Source of the DNA: a virus
Direction: 5' to 3' (one strand)
IMG/VR virus record: IMGVR_UViG_3300042294_001354
Coordinates: 1 to 34,059 of that record
DNA length: 34,059 nt
This document shows, one piece after another, positions 23,274 through 30,403 of the stretch. Numbering within the stretch: position 1 is the stretch's first letter; each line of letters opens with the position of its first letter. The notes under the pieces were generated by a model. It made no database searches. It was not told where the DNA came from and worked only from the letters and a program-made list of their open reading frames with translations. The translations under genes and the position numbers were made by a program.

Positions 23274-25339
23274 TAAACCATTTCTGAGGTCACATCTACA
23301 ACAGTAGCCTCAACCCTGACAAGGCCAAACTTGAATGGACTGGTTGATAGTCTGTAAATATAACGGCCAATAGGAAATGATGGCGGATTGGTTGCCCCAA
23401 TTGATCCTTCAACGAAACCAGCACTTGCGTTCGCTGTATATTCATAAAGTGCCAATGTTCCATCGGGTGGGGCAGTAAAACTACCAGAAACAGTTCTAGA
23501 GTCACTTCCAACAATATTTCTAAATACTGTAAATCCTTGGTGCAATGTTGGTGGTATTTGAAATGTTGCCAGCGTTCTTGCCTTGTCGAAACTGCTTGAT
23601 TGCGTAAGGTTGTTTGGAAGTGAAGCAGAATATTGAGCAGTAATTTTATTTGAAATAGATGTGACTAATATTTTTTCATTTTGTGGTCGTATAATTGGCC
23701 AAGACTGGGCACCAAGTCTGGCCTCTATTTCGTTACTTGTGCAAAGATCTTTACGCATAAAGAACAAGTAATTGGTTGCTGTCACTGGGCCAGAAAATCC
23801 GTCCTTAATTTCAAAGAACAGTTCATATGCCACACCAACGGAAACACTGGCACCAAATACAAAAGTAGATCCCCGCTGGTTTGTAGTCGAAGAATCGCTA
23901 TCGTAATAAACGTAAAGAACCGCCCCAAGTAATTGGTCTGGGAGGCTTATCTGCTCAATAACTGGAGTAGCATATTCAACGGCAAGCAATCGGTCTCTGG
24001 ATTCTTCATAATCAAACTTTGTAACTTCACTATGTAGTGTGTCTCGCGGATTAATATTAACCGAATCATCTGGAAGCTCCGTTCCAGCTTCTACAAATTG
24101 CCTTGTAAACGGAATGGTTACATCAAGTGTTTCATCATAATTTTGACCCTTTAATTCTGGAAGCGAATCAAGATCGATTTGAGTCGTTACAAATTGATTG
24201 TTACCAAGATTTTCTTTTGTTGCACTAACGGTTCCTGTGGTTGGGCTAATTGTTGGGTTGCTCCCATAAGACTCCGTTACGGTAGCGATTCCCCCTCCAA
24301 GATCTGATGTATAAACCTGACCTTCAAGCGTTCTTGATGCAACATCATCGCGAAGCGTGGTTGATGAGCGTCTTGTGAATTTCGTAATTTGCTGATCTGT
24401 TTTAGCTATTTCATTACCACCCAAAGATGGCATCCCAGCAATTCCCTCAAATGTTTCTTGAGTTGTTCGTGTGGGCACGGCAACTCGGAACTTTTGAGGA
24501 ACAGGATCTGGCCGCTCAATAGAAAATGAGCTATTGGCAAAAACTTCGGGCGTATCAACAATCCGCTCAATTAAGGATTCGGCATCCTCCCGTGAAACCT
24601 CTACAGTTTTGGTAGCTGTGGGATTTGGGGGCACATATCCCAAGAATCCCTTGCGTTGTGCGGTAACAGTAACAAGCTGCCCCTCGTTGTTTGTTGCATT
24701 ACCAACAAGCTGTGGCCCATCAACCTTATAGGTCTGGATAATCTTGACCGAAAGAAATTCATTGTAAGGTTCGTAAGAGGTCTGGGTAATAACTCCATTA
24801 ACATTCTCAAGAGTCCCTTCTTCATCGCCTGTTGGAACAAAAAGTTGGCGGCGTTCTTGGACGGCTCCGCGAGAAGCATCGTAAAAATCCCGATCACGAA
24901 TAGGAAAAAGAGAATTGCCATCATCGTCAGTGGCAACAGACCAAGCTTCCTCAATCTCGGTATAGACAATGGCAGAGCCTTCGCGGGCTTCGTAAGTAAC
25001 TCGTTTGTCGGAAGCAAGGCTGGCTACCTGTCCCTCGTTTTTGACAGAGCGGCGTCTACCCTGAATCGGGCCTAGATCGTCATCATAACGTGTGAACGGA
25101 ACGTAGGGGGCGGGCAGGATCTCATAGATGTGGGTGACAATCTGGTCTCCGCTCGCTGGTTGTGCCCCCGTGAACACATGGTTTGGATAGCGTTTACTGT
25201 CGGGGTGGGGGCTGAGATCTTCTGGAACCTTGTAGCCAGCAGTCCTTGGATCAAGGCGTATTGCAACCACGGGGTAATCGCGGTCATTGGCGGCATACGA
25301 GGCAACGTAAAAACGTGAGAGCGGAGGATAATCGGCCAT
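23273..25339 (-). CDS. Inverted cassette protein 1, large, unknown (probably virion)
   Basis: 688 residues, largely beta-prone with short charged loops, no signal peptide or TM segment. Notable parts are YASYAANDRDY-like and DPRTAGYKVP near the N-terminus, YVPFTRYDDDLGPIQGRRR (about 78-96) and a Ser/Thr-rich C-terminal half. Composition changes inside the gene: the 5' part is about half G/C (32 of 60 at 25081) and the 3' part AT-rich (15 of 60 at 23641), with the shift around 24.1-24.3 kb. This suggests a mosaic gene, a conserved head module joined to a swapped body. It is the first gene of the minus-strand operon. Likely a tail/neck structural protein, by inference. Confidence 0.65.
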   Translation of the reverse strand: MADYPPLSRFYVASYAANDRDYPVVAIRLDPRTAGYKVPEDLSPHPDSKRYPNHVFTGAQPASGDQIVTHIYEILPAPYVPFTRYDDDLGPIQGRRRSVKNEGQVASLASDKRVTYEAREGSAIVYTEIEEAWSVATDDDGNSLFPIRDRDFYDASRGAVQERRQLFVPTGDEEGTLENVNGVITQTSYEPYNEFLSVKIIQTYKVDGPQLVGNATNNEGQLVTVTAQRKGFLGYVPPNPTATKTVEVSREDAESLIERIVDTPEVFANSSFSIERPDPVPQKFRVAVPTRTTQETFEGIAGMPSLGGNEIAKTDQQITKFTRRSSTTLRDDVASRTLEGQVYTSDLGGGIATVTESYGSNPTISPTTGTVSATKENLGNNQFVTTQIDLDSLPELKGQNYDETLDVTIPFTRQFVEAGTELPDDSVNINPRDTLHSEVTKFDYEESRDRLLAVEYATPVIEQISLPDQLLGAVLYVYYDSDSSTTNQRGSTFVFGASVSVGVAYELFFEIKDGFSGPVTATNYLFFMRKDLCTSNEIEARLGAQSWPIIRPQNEKILVTSISNKITAQYSASLPNNLTQSSSFDKARTLATFQIPPTLHQGFTVFRNIVGSDSRTVSGSFTAPPDGTLALYEYTANASAGFVEGSIGATNPPSFPIGRYIYRLSTSPFKFGLVRVEATVVDVTSEMV

Positions 25340-25352
25340 GGAATCCCGAAAA

Positions 25353-25379
25353 CTTACTCTAAAAAAGGATGGGCGGCAA
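25353..25379 (-). promoter_or_regulatory. Promoter candidate for the inverted cassette
   Basis: On the minus strand: TTGCCG (25379-25374), a 15-base spacer, then AGTAAG (25358-25353). The first T is 40 bases before the ATG of the 688-residue gene, the same geometry as the plus-strand sites. The match is weaker than at 25509, so the call leans on spacing. Confidence 0.35.
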
Positions 25380-25465
25380 GATGATTTTCCGCTTGCAATG
25401 GTTAATGATCATGCTAGATTCCAGATTGGAAGGCATTCGTCTTCCTGTTTTCATGTGTGTGTGGG

Positions 25466-25502
25466 GCGGGGTCGGGCCAAAAACTCGGCCCCGCTTTTTT
25501 TT
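25466..25502 (+). terminator. Strong intrinsic terminator, plus strand
   Basis: GCGGGG plus TCGGG (25466-25476) pairs with CTCGG plus CCCCGC (25484-25494), an 11-bp stem with two G-T wobbles and a 7-base loop, followed by 8 T (25495-25502). It is oriented for plus-strand transcripts although no plus-strand gene lies within 3.7 kb upstream. It would stop read-through that crosses the inverted cassette and insulate the promoter 6 bases downstream. The rest of the 210-base gap holds the two promoter candidates and a small GGAAG/CTTCC hairpin (25428-25445). Confidence 0.85.
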
Positions 25503-25508
25503 GAACGC

Positions 25509-25535
25509 TTGACAAGCTGGGTTGTCGGATATAAC
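25509..25535 (+). promoter_or_regulatory. Promoter for the recombination module
   Basis: TTGACA (25509-25514), a 15-base spacer, then TATAAC (25530-25535). It is 6 bases after a terminator and 41 bases from the ATG at 25550, so the transcript would start only about 8 bases before the start codon. Confidence 0.6.
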
Positions 25536-25549
25536 GAACATCTACCTAT

Positions 25550-26173
25550 ATGGCATATCAATCCAACCAACCTAAAGCACCAGTCCTCTCACATTATACG
25601 CTCGCGAAAAACGGGCCAAAGCTAGTATCCGTTAAATCTCCCCCCAAATGGGTCAAGCAAAATAGCCTATGCGTTATCGAATTGATTGTTGATGGCGTGG
25701 CCCATGTGTATTTCACTGAGAATAAGGACATTGCGTCGAAGTTCCAGCAGTATGTGGGTAAATCAGTAGTGCTTATTGCTTCTGGCAACTCCAAGCAGAA
25801 GACCGACTCCATGGAGATCCAGCCTGCTGGGGTTCCCGCTTCCAGTCTGCCCGCCGCCCAGAGTGCCCCGCAATCGCCCCAGAAGCCCGTAGAAAAGGTC
25901 ATTACGGCTCCATCCCATCCAGACAAGGATGCCAAGCAATTCCTCTGTCAGGCGGCTAATCTGATGCGTCTGTGCGTTAAGAAGGCCAATGACATTTCTG
26001 TGGAGTTGGGGCTTCCCGACCAGCATCGTCAGGGAATCGCAACCACGATGTTTATCCAAGCGGATAGACAGGGCTTCATTCAAGCCATGCCAATCACGGC
26101 TTACACCCCCGAACAATTGGGCTTCGGGGCAAGCAAGGCCGAATCCCTGAACAGTCCACAAGCGAATGACTAA
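25550..26173 (+). CDS. Possible ssDNA-binding/recombination accessory protein
   Basis: 207 residues. The N-terminal ~80 residues (LVSVKSPPKWVKQNSLCVIE, then FQQYVGKSVVLIASG) look like a small beta-barrel and could be an OB-type domain. A Pro/Ser/Gln linker (about 90-120) follows. The C-terminal helical part (QFLCQAANLMRLCVKKAND, then DQHRQGIATTMFIQADRQGF) is well formed. There is no acidic DDDIPF-type tail. An SSB-like role is suggested by a barrel-linker-helical plan and by the downstream SWIM and nuclease genes, but no motif proves it. First gene after a strong promoter; overlaps the next gene by 8 bases. Confidence 0.55.
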   Translation: MAYQSNQPKAPVLSHYTLAKNGPKLVSVKSPPKWVKQNSLCVIELIVDGVAHVYFTENKDIASKFQQYVGKSVVLIASGNSKQKTDSMEIQPAGVPASSLPAAQSAPQSPQKPVEKVITAPSHPDKDAKQFLCQAANLMRLCVKKANDISVELGLPDQHRQGIATTMFIQADRQGFIQAMPITAYTPEQLGFGASKAESLNSPQAND

Positions 26174-26423
26174 CTATGGAGGATGCGGCATCGAAATTCT
26201 GTCGCATGATAAGGGATCATTCCTCGTACAAAGTCGGTCTCATCGCGAAGACTACTACATGGTGGAATTCACTACCGATGAAATCGGGGATATCACAGGG
26301 TGTTCCTGCACTTGTTCAGGCTATCAATTCCGCAAAGAATGCTTCCACATCCGATACCTCTGTAAACTCTTGGGCGTCCAAACGCCGAAACCAACAAACA
26401 ACCAACTAGAAAGAGCAGCATAA
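26166..26423 (+). CDS. SWIM zinc-finger protein
   Basis: 85 residues. Cys46, Cys48 and Cys50 followed by Cys59-x-His61 form a SWIM motif (C-x-C-x(n)-C-x-H), a zinc fold that binds DNA or protein and often occurs with recombination factors. The N-terminal 45 residues form a beta sheet (VQSRSHREDYYMVEFTTDEI). The start ATG overlaps the previous gene by 8 bases. Free-standing SWIM proteins of this size are known in phages; partner and target are unknown. Confidence 0.75.
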   Translation: MTNYGGCGIEILSHDKGSFLVQSRSHREDYYMVEFTTDEIGDITGCSCTCSGYQFRKECFHIRYLCKLLGVQTPKPTNNQLERAA

Positions 26424-26424
26424 T

Positions 26425-26577
26425 ATGAAAGGCAAAAAGAAAGTAGCAAAAGTCATGGGAGAATACGGCAAGGGCAAACTTAAAAGTAGCTCTGGCAAGA
26501 AAGTCACAAGCCAGAAACAGGCCGTGGCCATCGCACTCAGCGAGGCTGGCATGAGCAAGAAGAAAAAGAAACGCTAG
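26425..26577 (+). CDS. DUF6496-like small basic protein
   Basis: 50 residues with Lys-rich ends. KVMGEYGKGKLKSSSGKKV then SQKQAVAIALSEAG matches a small phage and bacterial family I know as DUF6496 (K-V-M-x-E-x-x-x-G-x-L-x-S-S-S-G-K-K-V, then K-Q-A-x-A-I-A-L-S-E-A). It is probably nucleic-acid binding given its charge. TAG overlaps the GTG start of the nuclease gene by one base. Confidence 0.75.
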   Translation: MKGKKKVAKVMGEYGKGKLKSSSGKKVTSQKQAVAIALSEAGMSKKKKKR

Positions 26578-27446
26578 TGACTGTCACTAATACATTCAAT
26601 CTCCCCCAGCCGTTCGTTGATCTCGTTAGCGAGTCTTCGTATTCGGCGGGGGAGGCTGATATTACTACCACCAGCCTATTCCAACCCCCGAAAATTCGGG
26701 AGTTGATGCGGCGTCATGCTGACAAAGTTACCGAAGACGCTTCGGATCGGGTATGGACAATGTTGGGGACAGCTAACCACTACGTTCTGGAACAAATCGC
26801 CAAGCGCAATCCCGAACGCTACGTCTGCGAGGAAAGGTTCTATATGGATGTTGACGGGGTGAAACTTGGTGGGCAAATCGACCTCTATGACAAGCAGGAG
26901 AAAGTCCTTTATGACTATAAGGTAAGTAGCGTCTACAAGGCTATGAGCGATGATCGCTTTGAGTGGACAGCACAGGCGGCGGTCAACCGACTTCTACTGG
27001 AACACAATGGCTATCCAGTGAAACGCGCAGCCATCATCTTAGTAATGAAGGATTGGAGGATGCGGGATTCTAAAATCAAGGCCGACTATCCAAAGTGTGC
27101 GATTGTGGAAATCAAACTGGATGCATGGAAGCCCGAAGAAACGTTTGCATATATCAAAAGCCGCATTACACTCCACCAACAAGCAAAAGAACTTTCCGAT
27201 GACCAGATCCCGATCTGCACACCAGAAGAGCGGTGGGAAAAACCCACCATCTATGCCGTCCTCCCGAAAGAAGGAGCGAAACGTGCCGTTAATGGAGGGT
27301 TGTACGAATCTGAATCTGAGGCTAAAGAACACGCAAAAAGAATTTCTGGTGCCGTCGAGAGACGGGACGGGAGTTGTGCGCGGTGTATGGACTACTGTCG
27401 AGTGCGCCAGTTCTGCCAATTCGGAAGAAACCTAAAAACCAACTAA
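26577..27446 (+). CDS. PD-(D/E)XK nuclease with a C-terminal Cys cluster
   Basis: 289 residues from a GTG start that overlaps the previous TAG. The RecB/Cas4-type nuclease motifs are seen in order: GTANHYVLE (His68), GGQIDLYD (Asp102), LYDYKVSS (Asp113, Lys115) and WTAQAAVNRL (Gln133). The C-terminus has C267-x2-C270-x3-C274-x5-C280, and Cys84 lies near motif I, a set that in AddB and Cas4 relatives holds an iron-sulfur cluster. The enzyme is therefore likely a 5'-3' exonuclease used in phage recombination or end processing. Neighbours (SSB-like candidate, SWIM) fit. Cas4 itself is unlikely because there is no CRISPR context. Confidence 0.8.
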   Translation: MTVTNTFNLPQPFVDLVSESSYSAGEADITTTSLFQPPKIRELMRRHADKVTEDASDRVWTMLGTANHYVLEQIAKRNPERYVCEERFYMDVDGVKLGGQIDLYDKQEKVLYDYKVSSVYKAMSDDRFEWTAQAAVNRLLLEHNGYPVKRAAIILVMKDWRMRDSKIKADYPKCAIVEIKLDAWKPEETFAYIKSRITLHQQAKELSDDQIPICTPEERWEKPTIYAVLPKEGAKRAVNGGLYESESEAKEHAKRISGAVERRDGSCARCMDYCRVRQFCQFGRNLKTN

Positions 27447-27451
27447 TAAAT

Positions 27452-27709
27452 ATGAGCATAGAATACAGAGGAGAAAAGTTCAGTGGCTATAACAAGCCAA
27501 AACGCACGGCCAACGGCCCTAAAAAATTCGCCGTCCTTGCCAAGCAGGGAGATGAAGTAAAACTAGTTCGCTTCGGTGACCCCACGATGTCGATTAAGAA
27601 AGACCAGCCAGCCCGAAAGAAAAGCTACTGTGCGCGTTCTGGCGGCATCAAGGGAACAAGTAACAAACTGTCGGCCAATTACTGGTCGCGCAAAAAATGG
27701 GAGTGCTAA
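27452..27709 (+). CDS. Small conserved phage protein (CARSGG type)
   Basis: 85 residues from ATG 27452, which sits in AACTAATAAATATG with no Shine-Dalgarno. KFSGYNKPKRTANGPKKF, then VKLVRFGDPTMSIKKD and YCARSGGIKG with a KxSANYWSRKKW end form a pattern I associate with small basic phage proteins of unknown function. It may bind nucleic acid or be packaged. A longer open frame reaching back to 27374 is shadow of the nuclease gene. Confidence 0.65.
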   Translation: MSIEYRGEKFSGYNKPKRTANGPKKFAVLAKQGDEVKLVRFGDPTMSIKKDQPARKKSYCARSGGIKGTSNKLSANYWSRKKWEC

Positions 27710-27713
27710 TACT

Positions 27714-27851
27714 ATGAAAAAACGAGGACTATACGACAATATTAACGCAAGAAAGAAGTCTGGCACTAGCCGCCCGAAATCCAAATCTACTATTGACCCC
27801 AAGGTCTACAAGAAGATGAAGAGCAAAAAGGGTGGGTTCAAAGAGAAATGA
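27714..27851 (+). CDS. Small basic phage protein (KRGLYxNI type)
   Basis: 45 residues, about a third Lys/Arg, MKKRGLYDNINARKKSGTSR at the start, then KSKSTIDPKVYKKMK. Short proteins with this opening are widespread in phages, often beside the preceding type, and their function is unknown. The stop overlaps the next ATG by 4 bases. Confidence 0.7.
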   Translation: MKKRGLYDNINARKKSGTSRPKSKSTIDPKVYKKMKSKKGGFKEK

Positions 27852-28072
27852 AACCACACCCAGACGATAGTATCTTCAAGGTCAAAGACTTCATCAACGA
27901 ACTCTCGCGGGTTCAAGACTCTTACTTTGAGTCTCTGTGCTTTGAGCTTGGATTGGGTGATGGAGAACTTAAAGACCACCTGTTTGACTACGTTTACAAC
28001 GAACAGAAGATGGTGACCTTTGGAGAATATCTAGACGAGCTTGGTCAGGGAGATCTTTGGAACGGGCTGTGA
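27848..28072 (+). CDS. Small acidic protein, unknown
   Basis: 74 residues, predicted all-helical, with many acidic residues (LGLGDGELKDHLFDYVYN). ATGA overlap upstream and GTGA overlap downstream place it in a coupled run between a basic small protein and the glycosyltransferase. No family is recognised. Confidence 0.6.
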   Translation: MKPHPDDSIFKVKDFINELSRVQDSYFESLCFELGLGDGELKDHLFDYVYNEQKMVTFGEYLDELGQGDLWNGL

Positions 28073-28854
28073 CCCTCAATATCTTTACTATTGTTCTTGA
28101 TGGTTCTCCGTGGATCGGGGCGCAGTTTGCCGAACTATGCCGATTGAGAGACGTTGATTGGCACTGGTCAATTGTTGAGGGAGCGGCGATGCCCCAGAAG
28201 GATACGGCTTGGATGGGTAACCAGACTGGGAAGGTTTCCCATGATGGCACCCATCAGTTCCTACAAGCCCTAGCGACTCATCCCCGAATCACAGTTAATA
28301 GCAAATCGGAATGGGGTGGTAAGACGGAGATGATTAATGCGGCGTTGACGGCATTTAAGAAAGACGGCGTCTTACTTCAAATGGATAGTGATGAGTTGTG
28401 GACTGAGGAACAAATGCGGAGATTGGTCGAGCTATTCGCCGCAAACCCCGAAGCAAATACCGCTCAGTTTGAAATGGATTATATGCTTGGCCCTAACGTA
28501 AAGTCCACATCTACAGATGGTTATGGCAATAGAAAGAGTGAGTGGATTCGGGCTTGGCGGTATAGTGTTGGGCTTTGGATGGAGCGCCATGAGCCTCCCG
28601 TGTTTAATGGGAATAGGGGGAATCTAGTAGATCGCGGCAAAACCTCGATGACAGTTGGCAAGATCCTTCACATGGCATGGGTAACCCCGCAACAGGTAGC
28701 CCAGAAGCAACGTATATACAAGGGTGGATACGAAAATGCCTGCGAGGATTGGGAGAGACTACAAAATAATACGGAGTGGCCCGTAAAAGATCTTAAACAG
28801 TTTTTACCATGGGTGGGAATTGGGGCTTCTGCTGATTTACTTTTCAAGGAATAA
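28069..28854 (+). CDS. Glycosyltransferase, family-2-like (GT-A)
   Basis: 261 residues from a GTG that overlaps the previous TGA. NIFTIVLDGSPWI opens a Rossmann-type strand. GVLLQMDSDELW gives the Asp-x-Asp sugar-nucleotide/metal site (Asp106, Asp108, then Glu109), as in GT2-type enzymes. The C-terminal part is helical with many Trp. Phage enzymes of this class glycosylate virion proteins, modified bases or host surface sugars; the target here is not shown. No TM segment is seen, so lipid-linked donors are less likely. Followed by a promoter. Confidence 0.7.
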   Translation: MTLNIFTIVLDGSPWIGAQFAELCRLRDVDWHWSIVEGAAMPQKDTAWMGNQTGKVSHDGTHQFLQALATHPRITVNSKSEWGGKTEMINAALTAFKKDGVLLQMDSDELWTEEQMRRLVELFAANPEANTAQFEMDYMLGPNVKSTSTDGYGNRKSEWIRAWRYSVGLWMERHEPPVFNGNRGNLVDRGKTSMTVGKILHMAWVTPQQVAQKQRIYKGGYENACEDWERLQNNTEWPVKDLKQFLPWVGIGASADLLFKE

Positions 28855-28861
28855 TCTGCTA

Positions 28862-28888
28862 TTGACCTTGTAGAGAGAGCGTGGTAAC
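28862..28888 (+). promoter_or_regulatory. Promoter candidate for the late virion genes
   Basis: TTGACC (28862-28867), a 15-base spacer, then GGTAAC (28883-28888). The first T is 39 bases before the ATG at 28901. It lies in the only gap (46 bases) between the glycosyltransferase and the structural genes that follow. Confidence 0.5.
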
Positions 28889-28900
28889 TTCGCGGGCAAA

Positions 28901-29875
28901 ATGTCCTCATTAAGTCTAGGTCTCGCTTGCGAGAGAATCCCCACATCAGTAAAACCAGTTGCCGATCCTCCTGATCTGGCGGGTTTTGATGCAGAGGCAG
29001 AACTCCGCAACAACATCAACCGATTCTGCGAAAGGGTAATCGGAGAAGGGAAATGGGTCGGCACATTGGTTCAGGCCATGATCACGGCCTACGAGGACGC
29101 CAATGATAACAGGTTCATTACCCTTCCTCGCCATCTGGAAACCTGTATTCGGGCTGGTAAGGCGGGATATAAGACTTCAGCAGTCCAGAGTGAGTGGTAT
29201 CAGTATCTTCCTCAAGGGCGCGGCATCCGTAAGGCTGACGAGAAATACTATGGCCCGATTCAGGATATGGGTGAGGGGTTTGTAACCTTTCGGGACATTG
29301 AGACGCCGTCCCAACTTACCCTATCTAGCAGCGAAACAGAGTGTGCAGGAAGCTACATCTGGATTCGCGGAAAGGATTCAAATGGGAATAAAATTTATTC
29401 TACAGTGGATGGAGAACGAGTGGAGGGAATTCGTCTTGACCTTGGAGGCGGAACCCAAACCACAACCCAGACATTTGCGGAGATCTATTCTGTCGAGAAA
29501 ACCCCTACCACGGGCGTTATCTCCCTATCGGCTGGGGCGACCACCTTGGCGAAGTATGAGGCAGGCGAGCGGGTTATAAGCTACCGCCGCTATCTGGTAG
29601 ATCGCAATTGGGATGCCGTCCAAGGTATCTTCAAGCGCAAGCATTGCTGGGCGATTAGCGACAACGACCCGCTTTATCCCGACTCACTGGAAGCTATTAA
29701 GTTAGGTCTGATGGCTTTGAACGCCGAAGAAAAAGCCGATGTCGAGCGCGGACAATATTATATGGACAGAGCTATTTTACTTCTCAACGCCGAATTAAAA
29801 GAGTATAACGCAGGGCAAGAAGGGGTTATGCAAATCGCTCCTTGGCTTACCCGCCGACTTGTTAATATGACTTAA
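28901..29875 (+). CDS. Virion structural protein, likely tail/connector
   Basis: 324 residues. The N-terminal ~90 residues are helical (LRNNINRFCERVIGEGKWVG). The middle is beta-rich (SQLTLSSSETECAGSYIWIR, GVISLSAGATTLAKYEAGER) and the last 80 are helical (DPLYPDSLEAIKLGLMALNA, then RAILLLNAELKEYNAG). A helix-beta-helix layout with a conserved LNAELKEY-type helix occurs in neck and tail proteins of short-tailed phages. The specific role (connector, nozzle or stopper) cannot be told. Confidence 0.6.
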   Translation: MSSLSLGLACERIPTSVKPVADPPDLAGFDAEAELRNNINRFCERVIGEGKWVGTLVQAMITAYEDANDNRFITLPRHLETCIRAGKAGYKTSAVQSEWYQYLPQGRGIRKADEKYYGPIQDMGEGFVTFRDIETPSQLTLSSSETECAGSYIWIRGKDSNGNKIYSTVDGERVEGIRLDLGGGTQTTTQTFAEIYSVEKTPTTGVISLSAGATTLAKYEAGERVISYRRYLVDRNWDAVQGIFKRKHCWAISDNDPLYPDSLEAIKLGLMALNAEEKADVERGQYYMDRAILLLNAELKEYNAGQEGVMQIAPWLTRRLVNMT

Positions 29876-29879
29876 TACC

Positions 29880-30395
29880 ATGATATACAATCAATTTTCC
29901 AGCAATCCGCTCTTAGGACAACAACTCCCAACATCTTATATGAGTGGGCCTAGTGGCACACAATATGGTTTCGGGACAACGGGATTTAGGCAGAATTATG
30001 GTGTTGGCCAAAGCCGTGTTTCACCGCTCTCAATGCAGGATATCGCAGCATCACAAAAATCTGAATTTGAAAGATTGGGAGGACTGCAAAATCTACAAAT
30101 GGGGCAACTACAACAACAGACAGCAGGGCTTCAATTTCGCGAATCACAAATGCAGCTTGCTGATCTTGAAGAAGAGCGAAGGATTCGCGACATCATAAAT
30201 AAAGGCCCATCACAGATGAGTGGGCCAACTGGACAGCGTGACATTGAGTACCAGAATGCATTAAGAACTCCATTCGGCCAAAAGTATCAACTTGAAAAAG
30301 AAAAGACCCAGTACGAGCTTGATATGCTTCGCAAAATGCAACAGGGCGGTTGGGGCGGAAGCTTCTCTGTTCCTTCGTTTCCCTCAATGAGGTAA
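29880..30395 (+). CDS. Gln-rich coiled-coil virion protein, probably internal
   Basis: 171 residues. A Gly/Ser/Phe-rich low-complexity N-terminus (SGPSGTQYGFGTTGFRQ) precedes a coiled coil (about 50-110, with LQNLQMGQLQQQTAGLQFRE). The ATG follows the previous stop by 4 bases with no Shine-Dalgarno. Small, Gln-rich, helical proteins just before a very large internal protein often form the ejected core of podovirus heads. Inference from context. Confidence 0.55.
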   Translation: MIYNQFSSNPLLGQQLPTSYMSGPSGTQYGFGTTGFRQNYGVGQSRVSPLSMQDIAASQKSEFERLGGLQNLQMGQLQQQTAGLQFRESQMQLADLEEERRIRDIINKGPSQMSGPTGQRDIEYQNALRTPFGQKYQLEKEKTQYELDMLRKMQQGGWGGSFSVPSFPSMR

Positions 30396-30403
30396 TTATT
30401 GTA

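Noticed and set aside
26577-27446. Cas4 and a CRISPR locus
   Set aside because: Nuclease and Cys motifs resemble Cas4, but there is no array, leader, cas1 or cas2; a phage recombination exonuclease is a better fit.
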